Below the pieces are notes generated by a model. That model searched no databases and was not told where the DNA came from. It was given only the letters and a program-made list of their open reading frames with translations. From JAUMWX01 sp023394215 (GTDB lineage Bacteria; Bacillota; Clostridia; Tissierellales; Peptoniphilaceae): a DNA stretch of 64,000 nucleotides. The stretch lies in assembly GCA_050313995.1 (NCBI GenBank), contig JBNPMM010000001.1. One strand, given 5' to 3'. Positions 1 through 9,033 of the stretch are shown in pieces (the first letter of the stretch is position 1; each line of letters starts with the position of its first letter). The translations under genes were made by a program, and so were the position numbers.

Positions 1-1134
1 TCTCAGATAATCGGGTGTTGCAAAAAAGCCCTCATTTTTAACAAAATCCATAGCCCTGTTTATAGCCATATACGCTGAATTACTCTTAGGGGCAAGCGCC
101 ATATATATAACCGCATTTGCAAGTATTATCCTTGCTTCAGGATTACCTATTACATTTACGGCATTAAAAGCTGACATGGCAACATTTAAAGCATTAGGAT
201 CCGCCAAACCTATATCCTCGCTTGCAAGTATGAGGATACGCCTCGCTATAAACTTTATATCCTCTCCTCCTGCAAGCATTTTTGCTAAATAATATATTGC
301 CGCATCCGGATCTGAGCCTCTCATAGACTTTATAAATGCTGAAATTGTATCATAATGCTCGTCGGAATCCTTGTCATAATATGCAGGTTTATCTATTATG
401 GAATTTTTTATATCATCCGCACTTATATGGATTTTACCGTCTTTTCTGTCATTTGATAAAATTGCAAGCTCCAAACTGTTCAGTAAAAATCTCGCATCCC
501 CGCCGCTTGCCATTATAAGATGACTTACTGCCCTATCATCTATTTCTATATCAAAAGCTCCGTAACCCCTGTTCTTATCTCTGATTGCAAAATCAACCAA
601 CTTTGCCAAATCCTTATCTCCCAATTTTTCAAGAGTAACAACATGGCATCTGGATATAAGGGCCTTATTCACTTCAAAGTAAGGATTTTCCGTAGTTGCT
701 CCGATCAAAGTTATCAACCCGCTTTCAACATGTGGAAGCAAAGTATCCTGCTGAGACTTGTTAAACCTATGAATTTCATCTATAAACAATATCGTTCTTA
801 ATGAATACATGGATAAATTGCTTTTAGCCCTATCTATAACTTCCTTTATATCCTTTACTCCCGCCGAAGTCGCAGACATTTCTCTAAAATCCATATTCCC
901 GGATTTAGCTATTATATAGGCGAGGGTAGTTTTCCCTACCCCCGGCGGTCCGTAGAAAATCATAGATGAAATCCTTCCTGCTTTTACCATCCTATATAGG
1001 GGCTTATCCCTTCCAATAAGATGGTCCTGACCGACAAAGTCCTCTATGGTTTCAGGTCTCAATCTCGCCGCTAAAGGAGCATTTTTATTTAATTCTTCAC
1101 CTGCTGTCATTTCAAAAAAATTCAAATTATCCAT
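1..1134 (-). CDS. rarA: Replication-associated recombination protein A (RarA/MgsA), AAA+ ATPase, 3' end outside window
   Basis: The gene starts at an ATG whose first base is 1134, preceded by AGGGGAG, and runs off the left edge after 378 codons, so the C-terminus is missing. The visible protein has the RarA N-terminus (APLAARLRPETIEDFVGQDH), Walker A GPPGVGKTT at about residues 62-70, a Walker B/DEIH-type motif (LFIDEIHRF) and sensor motif GATTENP. The C-terminal tetramerisation region begins (SEDIGLADPNAL). RarA acts at stalled replication forks with RecA and SSB in the cytoplasm. It is read separately from nrdR, with a hairpin between them. I rate the family call as near certain; only completeness is unknown. 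Confidence 0.93.
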   Translation of the reverse strand, partial: MDNLNFFEMTAGEELNKNAPLAARLRPETIEDFVGQDHLIGRDKPLYRMVKAGRISSMIFYGPPGVGKTTLAYIIAKSGNMDFREMSATSAGVKDIKEVIDRAKSNLSMYSLRTILFIDEIHRFNKSQQDTLLPHVESGLITLIGATTENPYFEVNKALISRCHVVTLEKLGDKDLAKLVDFAIRDKNRGYGAFDIEIDDRAVSHLIMASGGDARFLLNSLELAILSNDRKDGKIHISADDIKNSIIDKPAYYDKDSDEHYDTISAFIKSMRGSDPDAAIYYLAKMLAGGEDIKFIARRILILASEDIGLADPNALNVAMSAFNAVNVIGNPEARIILANAVIYMALAPKSNSAYMAINRAMDFVKNEGFFATPDYLR

Positions 1135-1151
1135 ATGCTCCCCTAATTAAA

Positions 1152-1181
1152 AATGCCAAATTCATTAATAAATTTGGCATT
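1152..1181 (-). terminator. Probable rho-independent terminator after nrdR
   Basis: An 11-bp perfect inverted repeat (AATGCCAAATT at 1152-1162, AATTTGGCATT at 1171-1181) with an 8-nt loop lies 28 bp beyond the nrdR stop. On the minus strand the stem is followed by TTTAATT, a short U-rich tail. It would end the division-cluster transcript before rarA. The stem is AU-rich, so it may be leaky. Confidence 0.55.
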
Positions 1182-1209
1182 AATACACTATTTAAGTCAA
1201 ATCTTTCAA

Positions 1210-1665
1210 TCAGTCGTCAGTCTTAAGATTCTTGATTTCTTCATAGAAAGTTTGAACGTCCTCAAATTCCCTGTAAACAGAAGCAAATCTTACATAGGCA
1301 ACCTTGTCAATCTTTTTAAGTTTCTCCATTATCATATCCCCTATATAGGCAGATGTTACTTCCTTTTGATTTAAATGATTAAGTTCAGTTTCGATTTCAT
1401 CGACCGCTTTTTCAAGCATATCTATCGATACTGGTCTCTTTTCACACGACTTTATCATACCGTTCAAAAGTTTGGTCCTTTGGAAGGGTTCTCTGGTATT
1501 ATCCTTCTTTATAACCATAACTTCCTGGTCTTCCACTCTTTCATAGGTGGTAAATCTCTTATCGCATCTTAAACATTCTCTTCTTCTTCTCACGGCCTCA
1601 TTGTCTTCCGTAGGTCTTGAGTCTATAACCTTTGAATCATGAAAACCACAATAAGGACATCTCAT
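1210..1665 (-). CDS. nrdR: Transcriptional repressor NrdR
   Basis: A 151-residue protein of the usual NrdR length. The N-terminus is the family zinc ribbon (MRCPYCGFHDSKVIDSRP, then CLRCDKRFTTYE), with four zinc-ligand cysteines in two CxxC pairs. An ATP-cone domain (VIKKDNTREPFQRTKLLNGM onward) follows. NrdR senses ATP/dATP and represses ribonucleotide reductase operons by binding paired 16-bp boxes. It starts three bases after the ftsZ stop, so the two are surely co-transcribed. Two matching boxes lie in front of nrdA at 59031-59078 in this window, which supports the target. Confidence 0.97.
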   Translation of the reverse strand: MRCPYCGFHDSKVIDSRPTEDNEAVRRRRECLRCDKRFTTYERVEDQEVMVIKKDNTREPFQRTKLLNGMIKSCEKRPVSIDMLEKAVDEIETELNHLNQKEVTSAYIGDMIMEKLKKIDKVAYVRFASVYREFEDVQTFYEEIKNLKTDD

Positions 1666-1668
1666 AGA

Positions 1669-2715
1669 TTATCCTCTTAGGAACGGAGGTATTATTAAGC
1701 CTGAACTTTCCTTGTTTTCACTTGTTTTTACCGAATTAACACTTGATGTGGATATCTTCTTGTTATCAAAACCTGTACCTATAACGGTGATCTTGATTTC
1801 ATCCTTCAATGTGTCGTCAATGCCTGCTCCCAAAATAATGTTAGCTTCCTGATCTATTTGATTTCTTATAAGTTCTGCCGCTTCACTTACTTCCAATAAC
1901 GCCATATCTGCAGCAGAAACATTTATCAAAACTGCTTTGGCTCCATCTATGGATGTTTCTAAAAGAGGACTCTTTATAGCCAACTTGGCAGCTTCTACAG
2001 CTCTATTTTCTCCGCTTGCAAGACCTATACCCATATGAGCAATACCTTGATCCTTCATAACTGATTGAACATCGGCAAAGTCAAGGTTGATCATGGCAGG
2101 AATAGCTATAAGGTCTGAAATACCCCTTATACCGTCCAACAATACCTTGTCAGCCATTTTGAAAGCTTCCAACATAGAAGTTCTCTTTTCAGCCATTTGT
2201 AATAATCTGTCATTCGGTATAACTATCAAAGTATCAACATTGTCTTTTAACTTTGCTATACCCTTTTCAGCTTGTAATTGTCTGTTTCTACCTTCAAACA
2301 TAAAAGGCTTTGTAACTACTGAAACTGTAAGTATGCCCATTTCCTTAGCAACTTGAGCAACTACCGGTGCTGCACCTGTACCTGTACCTCCACCCATACC
2401 GGCAGTAACAAATACCATATCAGCGCCATTTAAAATCTCAGCTATCTCAGCCTTGCTTTCATCCGCTGCTTTTTCTCCGATTTCAGGATTTCCACCTGAA
2501 CCAAGTCCACGAGTAAGCTTAACCCCTATTTGAAGTTTTTGATCTGTATCTATAGCATCCAATATTTGCTTATCGGTATTTATCGCTACAAATTCTACAC
2601 CTCTTAAACCTGATTGCTTCATTCTGCTGATAGCGTTGTTTCCGCCACCGCCAACACCTATAACCTTGATCTTTGCAAGACCGGTATTATTAACTTCCAT
2701 GTCAAAATTACTCAT
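1669..2715 (-). CDS. ftsZ: Cell division GTPase FtsZ
   Basis: Tubulin-like Z-ring GTPase. Visible motifs: KVIGVGGGGNNA, the tubulin signature GGGTGTGAAPV, and PNDRLL. The short C-terminal linker ends in IIPPFLRG, a recognisable FtsZ C-terminal peptide. I start at ATG 2715 (MSNFDM; 348 residues). The longer frame from 2727 places the Shine-Dalgarno GGAGG inside its own codons, which cannot be right. The linker after the core is short for the family. It is followed three bases later by nrdR and has its own promoter after ftsW. No ftsA is adjacent, so the membrane tether must be encoded elsewhere (SepF or distant FtsA). Confidence 0.97.
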   Translation of the reverse strand: MSNFDMEVNNTGLAKIKVIGVGGGGNNAISRMKQSGLRGVEFVAINTDKQILDAIDTDQKLQIGVKLTRGLGSGGNPEIGEKAADESKAEIAEILNGADMVFVTAGMGGGTGTGAAPVVAQVAKEMGILTVSVVTKPFMFEGRNRQLQAEKGIAKLKDNVDTLIVIPNDRLLQMAEKRTSMLEAFKMADKVLLDGIRGISDLIAIPAMINLDFADVQSVMKDQGIAHMGIGLASGENRAVEAAKLAIKSPLLETSIDGAKAVLINVSAADMALLEVSEAAELIRNQIDQEANIILGAGIDDTLKDEIKITVIGTGFDNKKISTSSVNSVKTSENKESSGLIIPPFLRG

Positions 2716-2766
2716 CACGACCTCCATATATAAATAACTTAATCATTTTTAAATAAACTCTATCTT

Positions 2767-2795
2767 ATTATATCAATATATTTGTATTTTTTCAA
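2767..2795 (-). promoter_or_regulatory. Promoter of ftsZ-nrdR
   Basis: On the minus strand, TTGAAA (2790-2795) and a consensus TATAAT (2767-2772) are separated by exactly 17 bp in the ftsW-ftsZ gap. This gives ftsZ-nrdR transcription independent of the upstream mra genes, with a leader of about 45 nt. Confidence 0.65.
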
Positions 2796-2812
2796 AATTT
2801 AATGGCAAAATT

Positions 2813-3964
2813 TTAATAAATTTTCTCTTCAATTCGCAATTTTTTATTTAATTTTTCCTGGTTTTTTCTGGATATGTTCAAAACTATACCCATCATAATA
2901 TAATAAACCAAAAGTGAAGTCCCGCCATAGGATATAAAAGGCAAGGTAATACCCGTGTTAGGTATAATATTTATTGACACTCCTATATTGACAAAAGATT
3001 GAATAAACAGGAGAAGTCCTACACCGAATACAATATACTTTCCGAAAGGGTCCTCTATCCTCATGGCCTCCTTCATTATGAGATACACAAAAAAGAAATA
3101 GAGAAGTATTACAAGCATAGCTCCTATAAAACCCATTTCTTCCGCTATCACGGCAAATATCATATCATTATTCACTTCATTTGAAAGATACCCGAACTTA
3201 TAGACTGATTTTCCAAGTCCTACTCCGGAAACGCCCCCTCTTGACACCGCAAAAAGACTATTTAAAACCTGCCAAGATTCATTTTGATAATACTTCTCAG
3301 GATTTAACCAGGCCTTAATACGATTTAATTGATAACCTTCAACAAGGAATAAAAAAAGTAAAAATCCCAAGAATAATATTAAAATTATATAGGGAATAAA
3401 TTTCTTTTTAAATCCGAACATCAAATACATAATTCCCAAAACCAATGCAAAAACCAAGGATGTAGATAAGTCCGGTTGCTTAAGTATAAGAAAGAAAGGT
3501 ACTGCTATTATGAGTCCCGTAGCTATAAATCCCTTCCAAAATTCATTGAACTTTTCCCTGTTTGTAATCAACCACTTACTCATAGTTATAATCGCAGCTA
3601 TCTTCATAAGATCTGACGGCATAAAAGTTATCCCTATCTTTATTCCCCTTCTTGCAAAATTAAACAGGACCGAAAATCCCGGAACATAACACAAAATCAG
3701 AAAAACTATACCTATACCGTAAAGTACCCAGGCAAATTTTTTATAGTACAAATAGTTTATATGGGAAATTATAATCATTAACAATATTCCAAGCCCATAA
3801 AATATAGCCTGTCTGTTAAAATAGTAAAAATTTCCGGTATTATTCTTAATAGTTAGATAAGAACTTGCCGTAAGTATTACAAACAAGCCCAATAAGCCCA
3901 TAACTATCGCCATAATCAAAATCGAGCTGTTAAGTTTTTTTACACTTTTTATATTATTTTCCAT
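2813..3964 (-). CDS. ftsW: Septal peptidoglycan polymerase FtsW (SEDS family)
   Basis: A polytopic protein (about ten hydrophobic segments over 383 residues) of the FtsW/RodA/SpoVE family. The C-terminal signature ITLPFISYGGTSLL and the periplasmic-loop region RIKAWLNPEKYYQNESWQ are clear. SEDS proteins polymerise lipid II glycan strands together with a cognate class B PBP, here most likely the PBP two genes upstream of mraY. I use the ATG at 3964, overlapping the murD stop; a TTG one codon upstream is the alternative. murG, which usually follows ftsW, is absent. The position in the division cluster favours FtsW over RodA or SpoVE. Confidence 0.9.
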   Translation of the reverse strand: MENNIKSVKKLNSSILIMAIVMGLLGLFVILTASSYLTIKNNTGNFYYFNRQAIFYGLGILLMIIISHINYLYYKKFAWVLYGIGIVFLILCYVPGFSVLFNFARRGIKIGITFMPSDLMKIAAIITMSKWLITNREKFNEFWKGFIATGLIIAVPFFLILKQPDLSTSLVFALVLGIMYLMFGFKKKFIPYIILILFLGFLLFLFLVEGYQLNRIKAWLNPEKYYQNESWQVLNSLFAVSRGGVSGVGLGKSVYKFGYLSNEVNNDMIFAVIAEEMGFIGAMLVILLYFFFVYLIMKEAMRIEDPFGKYIVFGVGLLLFIQSFVNIGVSINIIPNTGITLPFISYGGTSLLVYYIMMGIVLNISRKNQEKLNKKLRIEEKIY

Positions 3965-5297
3965 CAAGTTTATTTACTAACTCCTTAAAATGCCTACCCC
4001 TTGTTTCAAAGTTAGGATACTGATCCCAACTTGCACAGGCAGGTGACAATAAAACCGTATCGCCTTCTTTAGCCTCATTATAGGCTATAGCAACAGCTTC
4101 TTGAAGATTTTCACATATGTGAATATCTGAAACTCCTTTTTTCTTAGCCGATTTCTCAATATCGTATCTTGTTTTTCCATATAAGATTAAACTCTTAAAT
4201 TTTTCGGGATTTTCAAATAATATATCATAATCAGCCCTTTTATCATAGCCTCCAGCCAATAAAATAATATCTTTTTCAAAGCCCTCTACGGCTTTTTGAG
4301 TAGAATCCACGTTGGTTCCCTTAGAATCATTGTAGTAGGCAACACCCTTTATAGATTTTACAAACTCTATCCTGTGCTCAATGGGTTTAATAGCCTCTAT
4401 GCCGCATCTTAAAGCCTCATTTGTAAGCCCTGCTTCCTTGCATACGGCAAGGGCCGCCAATACATTTTGCACATTATGATTCCCTACAAGTTTTATAAGA
4501 GAACGGTCTATATCAATACTTCCGTCTTTTGATACAAGTCTTCCATTTTCCAAATAATAATCCGCACTTCTATCCTCTAAGGAAAACAGCTTGACCCTAC
4601 TGTCCTGTTCAAAGGCAAATTCCTTTAAAATAGGATCATCTTTATCCATTATCAACACTGAATTCTTATCAAGATTTTTTGCCAAATTTTTTTTGCAGAT
4701 AGCATACTCTTCAAAAGAACCATGCCAATCTATATGATCCGGTCTTATATTTAAAATAATGGCGAATTTCGGCTTAAAATCTCTTATAGATGCCAACTGA
4801 AAACTTGAAACTTCCGTTATGTAAAAATATTCTCTGCCGAACTCATACATTTCCCAAAGAATCCCTACTCCTATATTGCCCACAACCCTATTTTTTATCT
4901 TATTTTCTGTCAAAATCGTAGAAATTGCCGTCGTAGTTGTAGTCTTTCCGTTTGTACCGGTTATAGCTATTATCCTGTCTCCTCCCCACAATCTGTAAGC
5001 AAGTTCTATATCGCTTATAACTTCTATATCCATAGACAGGGCAAGTCTTACAAAATCATTATCCAACCTTATGCCAGGACTTTTTACTACAAGAGAAAAA
5101 GAATTGTCAAAATCTTTTAAATCCAATATTTCATACTTAAAATCTTTTGATAAACTTTCCAATAAATCCCTTATTTCTTCCTTGCTTTTTTGATCATAAA
5201 CAAAAACTTTCGCACCAAGCTTTGATAAAGTCTTGATAGCTGATATACCTGTAACCCCAAGTCCAAAAACCGCTATTTTTTTTCCTCTTACATCCAT
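3954..5297 (-). CDS. murD: UDP-N-acetylmuramoyl-L-alanine--D-glutamate ligase
   Basis: A 447-residue Mur ligase that adds D-glutamate to UDP-MurNAc-L-Ala in the cytoplasm. Features: N-terminal Rossmann-like UDP-binding domain (KIAVFGLGVTGISA), the ATP-binding P-loop GTNGKTTTT in the central domain, the DHIDWHGS Mur-ligase motif, and the C-terminal domain with YNDSKGTN and LLSPACASWDQY, which are MurD-typical. The start has AGGAG spaced well from the ATG. It lies 8 bp after mraY and overlaps ftsW by 11 bp. murC, murE and murF are not in the window. Confidence 0.97.
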   Translation of the reverse strand: MDVRGKKIAVFGLGVTGISAIKTLSKLGAKVFVYDQKSKEEIRDLLESLSKDFKYEILDLKDFDNSFSLVVKSPGIRLDNDFVRLALSMDIEVISDIELAYRLWGGDRIIAITGTNGKTTTTTAISTILTENKIKNRVVGNIGVGILWEMYEFGREYFYITEVSSFQLASIRDFKPKFAIILNIRPDHIDWHGSFEEYAICKKNLAKNLDKNSVLIMDKDDPILKEFAFEQDSRVKLFSLEDRSADYYLENGRLVSKDGSIDIDRSLIKLVGNHNVQNVLAALAVCKEAGLTNEALRCGIEAIKPIEHRIEFVKSIKGVAYYNDSKGTNVDSTQKAVEGFEKDIILLAGGYDKRADYDILFENPEKFKSLILYGKTRYDIEKSAKKKGVSDIHICENLQEAVAIAYNEAKEGDTVLLSPACASWDQYPNFETRGRHFKELVNKLDGK

Positions 5298-5305
5298 ACC
5301 GACTC

Positions 5306-6259
5306 CTAAATAATATAAATCGTAAATAGGGTTAAAAGCGTACTCAATACCATGAAGCCTGCAACTATCTTGGTTTCTTTATTTCCCTTAAGCTCAAAAT
5401 GATGATGAATAGGACTCATTAAAAATACCCTCTTTTTATTTCTGGTTTTATAGGATACTACCTGAATTATTACCGACAAAGCTTCCATCATATAAACTCC
5501 GCCTATAAAGACAAGATATATAGGCCTATTCAAAAGAAGCATCATAGCCGCAACAGCTCCCCCTATAGCCATAGAACCCGTATCTCCCATAAATACTGAA
5601 GCCGGATTTGAATTAAATACTAAAAATCCAAGCAAGGCTCCGGCAAATATCAAGGCTGACTTTGCAAGCTCCGGATTTGAATCTTTGCTTATCACAAATA
5701 TACCTATAAACACCGGAATTGAAACCGATGAAACCAAACCGTCAAGACCGTCTGTCAAATTTACCGCATTTACCGTTCCGACTATTATAAATAAAAACAC
5801 AGGTATAACCAAATAAGAAATATTCAAAGGATTTTTGAAAAAAGGAAAATACAAGCTGTTATAGTCTTCCTTTGTAAAAATATAGGCTAATAAGACTACA
5901 ACTAAAGCAACTGCGAATTGCAATATAAGTTTTTGTTTTTCAGTCAAGCCTAAATTTTGTTTTTTTGCCACTTTCTCATAATCATCTATAAAACCTATGA
6001 GAGCAAAACCCAAACAGGAAAATGCAACTATAAGCGATTTAGCTTTAAATCCTGCAAAGACTATTGTTAAAACAACAAACACAAGAGTAAAAACCAAGCC
6101 TCCCATAGTAGGTGTCCCAGCCTTGGCATAATGCTCCTTATTTCCTTCTTCCCTAATAGGTTGCCCTATTTTCCTGTCCCTAAGCACAGGTATAAAAAAC
6201 TTTGTTCCGACGATGGTCAATAACACAGCCATACCCATAGCAAATACAAAACTATTCAT
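5306..6259 (-). CDS. mraY: Phospho-N-acetylmuramoyl-pentapeptide transferase
   Basis: Integral membrane enzyme that transfers phospho-MurNAc-pentapeptide to undecaprenyl phosphate, making lipid I. The 317-residue length is typical. Family motifs are intact: DDYEKVAKKQNLGL, NAVNLTDGLDGL, FMGDTGSMAIGG and HHHFELKG, which together carry the catalytic aspartates and the histidine loop. A strong AGGGGAGGA precedes the ATG, which overlaps the end of the PBP gene by 8 bp, suggesting translational coupling. Confidence 0.97.
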   Translation of the reverse strand: MNSFVFAMGMAVLLTIVGTKFFIPVLRDRKIGQPIREEGNKEHYAKAGTPTMGGLVFTLVFVVLTIVFAGFKAKSLIVAFSCLGFALIGFIDDYEKVAKKQNLGLTEKQKLILQFAVALVVVLLAYIFTKEDYNSLYFPFFKNPLNISYLVIPVFLFIIVGTVNAVNLTDGLDGLVSSVSIPVFIGIFVISKDSNPELAKSALIFAGALLGFLVFNSNPASVFMGDTGSMAIGGAVAAMMLLLNRPIYLVFIGGVYMMEALSVIIQVVSYKTRNKKRVFLMSPIHHHFELKGNKETKIVAGFMVLSTLLTLFTIYII

Positions 6260-8540
6260 TAGCTTCCTCCCCTAAAGTCAGATCTACCGTCTGACTTTCT
6301 TCAAAAATTTGATTAGCCTTTATCGCCTGATCAATTATTACAGAACCCTGACCAAGCAATTGGTGCTTTATTCCCAATGTATTTAGGAGAGCCTGGGCAT
6401 CCTTGGTCTCCATGCCTATAACTTCAGGCATTTTTATCTTATGACTCTTGCTGTCCTGACTCAATTCAATCTGTACATTTTTCTCCACTATACTGCCGGC
6501 TTCCGGATACTGTTTGGCTACTACATGGTTTGCCTTCATATTTGCAGCCGCCTTATAGGAAAAACCGCTTATGGCAAGTACATTTTCCGCCTCCTTAAGT
6601 GTAAGCCCCTTAAGGTCCGGAAGACTTGTTCTCTCATTTGTTTCAACTTTATTGCCTACGCCCTTATTATCTATCTTGGCAACTCCCGACATTATCTCCG
6701 CTGCCGCATTTAAGGCCGACTGAACACCCATAGGATTATAAAGCGGTTCATCCAAAATCACTAAAAGAGTATATTTTGGTGCATCCGCAGGATATGCCAT
6801 AAATATGGAGGCGAAATTCTTTTCATAAAAACCGTCATCCGGCTTCAAAGGATTTGATGAAACTACCTTTTTTGTGGTACCTGTCTTGATACCAAGCTTA
6901 AGTCCCGTCTTTATAAGAACAGGATTTGTTGAAGCGTTGTTTTCATACATTTCTCTCATAGTCTTGGAACTTTGCTCACTCAAAACCCTGTTTGATGAAT
7001 CAAGCCTATACTCAAAAATGCTGTTACCTTCTTTATTTGTTATCTTTTTTACCAAATGCGGTTGATAATATGTTCCACCATTAACAGTAGCATTTAGGGC
7101 GGAAAGTATTTGAATAGGTGTAACACTCAAAGAATGTCCATAACTCATAGGTGCAAAATCAACATCCGATATATTTGTATCCTTTGGAAATGAACCTGTG
7201 TATTCCATAGGCAAATCTATTCCGGTCTTCATTCCAAACCTAAGCGCTGAGCCGTATTCAACAAATTTTTCCCTACCTATTTCCCAAATCATCTGCACAA
7301 AGGACGGATTGCAGGAATTATAAAATGCCTCCTTAAGACTTTGAACACCGTGAGGATCCCAGTACCTGAAACAATTTATAGTAACCCCCGGTGCTATTTC
7401 CTGATGACCCTTACAAATATAAGTTTTCTTCTCAACAGTATCGGTGGATTCAAGACCTATTGCAGCCGTTATGGATTTAAATACCGAACCGGGTTCATAA
7501 GTCATAGACGCCGCCTCATTCATCCACCTTCCTATCATATAATTCTGTACATTTTTGCTGTCCAAACTGTTTATAAAAATCTTATCTATTTCTGAGTTCA
7601 ATGCCCTCGGATCATTAGCGTCAAATGTAGGTATACTCTCCTGTGCCAAAACTTCTCCGCTGTTCGGATCCATCAAAAGAGCTGTTATCTTTTGAGGTTT
7701 TTCATTTAAAAATGATCTTTTCAAAGCATTGTATACAAGCTTTTGATAATCTTCATTAAGACTTGTCACCAAATTTAAAGCTTCCTTGCTTTCTATGCTT
7801 TGTCCGGTTTCAAAAGGTATACCGGTTCCCCTAAGAGCTTTATAAAATTCCTTATATCCCTTTTGTCCGGACAATATATCATTGTAATAAGCTTCAAGTC
7901 CGTAATTTGCCCCGTCATTGCTGTCCACAAAGCCCAAAACTTTAGCAAATATTTCATGGTTAGGATAATATCTTACATATTCGGATTTAAAACTTATGTA
8001 ATCCAAATCCAAAACCTTAATATTTTCCTTTATAGAATTCGTCGCCGCTTTGTATATATAACCCTCTTCTCCCTTATTTATAAACTTATATATTTCTTTT
8101 TCGTCGATCTGAAGAATATTGGCTAATTTACTTATTTCTTCCTCTGTATACACGGGAAGATCGGATATTTCAAGATAAGCATCCTTTTCTTCCTGACTAA
8201 GCTTGCTGAATCTCTTACCGTCATTTATAATCTCAAGTGCCTGATTCCTCTTAGCCTCCGTAGTAACCTTCATCAAATACACATTATCTATATTTTGGTT
8301 AATCGCAAGGGGCCTTCCTTCCGAATCAAATATATTTCCCCTTGGCGGACTGGTAATACTTTCTATTTTGGAAATCTTATCCCCCTTCTTGCTATAACCG
8401 TAAACATCAAAAATCTGCAATCTTATCAATCTTATCAAATATACTAAAACAAAAAAGGCTAAACAATAAATGAGAATTTTTATTCTGCCATTAGTATTTA
8501 GCCTCTTATTCTTATTATTTTTTTTCATATAATTCCCCAT
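6252..8540 (-). CDS. ftsI: Class B penicillin-binding protein with PASTA domains (FtsI/SpoVD/PBP2B type)
   Basis: Septal transpeptidase. One N-terminal membrane segment (about residues 21-42), a PBP dimerisation domain, then a transpeptidase domain with all three active-site motifs: SVFK (nucleophile Ser), SCN and KTG (GIKTGTTKK). Two PASTA repeats follow (LPDLKGLTLKEAENVL and MPEVIGMETKDAQALL), giving a length of about 760. Its place between ftsL and mraY matches pbpB/ftsI of Firmicutes. The ATG at 8540 overlaps the upstream stop (TAATG); an ATG at 8528 preceded by GGGGA is an equally plausible start. It probably partners with FtsW. Confidence 0.93.
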   Translation of the reverse strand: MGNYMKKNNKNKRLNTNGRIKILIYCLAFFVLVYLIRLIRLQIFDVYGYSKKGDKISKIESITSPPRGNIFDSEGRPLAINQNIDNVYLMKVTTEAKRNQALEIINDGKRFSKLSQEEKDAYLEISDLPVYTEEEISKLANILQIDEKEIYKFINKGEEGYIYKAATNSIKENIKVLDLDYISFKSEYVRYYPNHEIFAKVLGFVDSNDGANYGLEAYYNDILSGQKGYKEFYKALRGTGIPFETGQSIESKEALNLVTSLNEDYQKLVYNALKRSFLNEKPQKITALLMDPNSGEVLAQESIPTFDANDPRALNSEIDKIFINSLDSKNVQNYMIGRWMNEAASMTYEPGSVFKSITAAIGLESTDTVEKKTYICKGHQEIAPGVTINCFRYWDPHGVQSLKEAFYNSCNPSFVQMIWEIGREKFVEYGSALRFGMKTGIDLPMEYTGSFPKDTNISDVDFAPMSYGHSLSVTPIQILSALNATVNGGTYYQPHLVKKITNKEGNSIFEYRLDSSNRVLSEQSSKTMREMYENNASTNPVLIKTGLKLGIKTGTTKKVVSSNPLKPDDGFYEKNFASIFMAYPADAPKYTLLVILDEPLYNPMGVQSALNAAAEIMSGVAKIDNKGVGNKVETNERTSLPDLKGLTLKEAENVLAISGFSYKAAANMKANHVVAKQYPEAGSIVEKNVQIELSQDSKSHKIKMPEVIGMETKDAQALLNTLGIKHQLLGQGSVIIDQAIKANQIFEESQTVDLTLGEEANE

Positions 8541-9022
8541 TACCTATATAAATTGCTTATGTAAGATAATATGGCGCCTGACTCCGCTAAGCCTACTTTA
8601 GATTCTTTTTTATCTATACTTAAGCTCTTACCGTCACTTTTAATTTCTACTATATTTTCCTTTGTAGGATAAACCATACCCAAACGGTTTTTCGCTATCT
8701 TCTCTATCCTGTTTTGAGAACTGTAAGGTTTTATAGTATTTTCCAAAGAAGAAAGTTGGGTCGATAAATCCTCATTATCCTGCTCCATAACAACTATACT
8801 GCTGCTTATACTTACCATATCAGTATAACTCACAATCATAGAAATAATCAATATTACAGATAAAATAATGTTTATCCCTATTATAGCTCTTATAGTCTTA
8901 GCCCTTCTTTGAGCCCTTTCCCTAATCTCTTCCCTTCTTAATTTTCTCTCAAGATTTATAGCCCTATAGTCCGCCAAGTCTCTCTCAAGGTATCCATAAG
9001 CCCTATTTTCCAATGATTCCAT
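8540..9022 (-). CDS. ftsL: Cell division protein FtsL-like (bitopic septum protein)
   Basis: A 160-residue protein with a highly charged cytoplasmic head (about 1-45, many Arg/Glu), one membrane segment (about 46-66) and an extracellular coiled coil ending in RIEKIAKNRLGMVYPTKENIV, a pattern of the FtsL/DivIC family. Sequence conservation is low, so the call rests on topology, the terminal motif and position between rsmH and the septal PBP, where ftsL sits in Firmicutes. The cytoplasmic head is long for FtsL. It should act in the FtsLB(DivIC)-FtsQ subcomplex that activates FtsW/FtsI; a second family member (divIC) is at 28637-28957. Confidence 0.8.
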   Translation of the reverse strand: MESLENRAYGYLERDLADYRAINLERKLRREEIRERAQRRAKTIRAIIGINIILSVILIISMIVSYTDMVSISSSIVVMEQDNEDLSTQLSSLENTIKPYSSQNRIEKIAKNRLGMVYPTKENIVEIKSDGKSLSIDKKESKVGLAESGAILSYISNLYR

Positions 9023-9033
9023 ATATTTTCCCC

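Noticed and set aside
2713..2727. Longer FtsZ start (MEVV extension)
   Set aside because: The extension codons contain the GGAGG ribosome-binding site, so translation must begin at the ATG at 2715.
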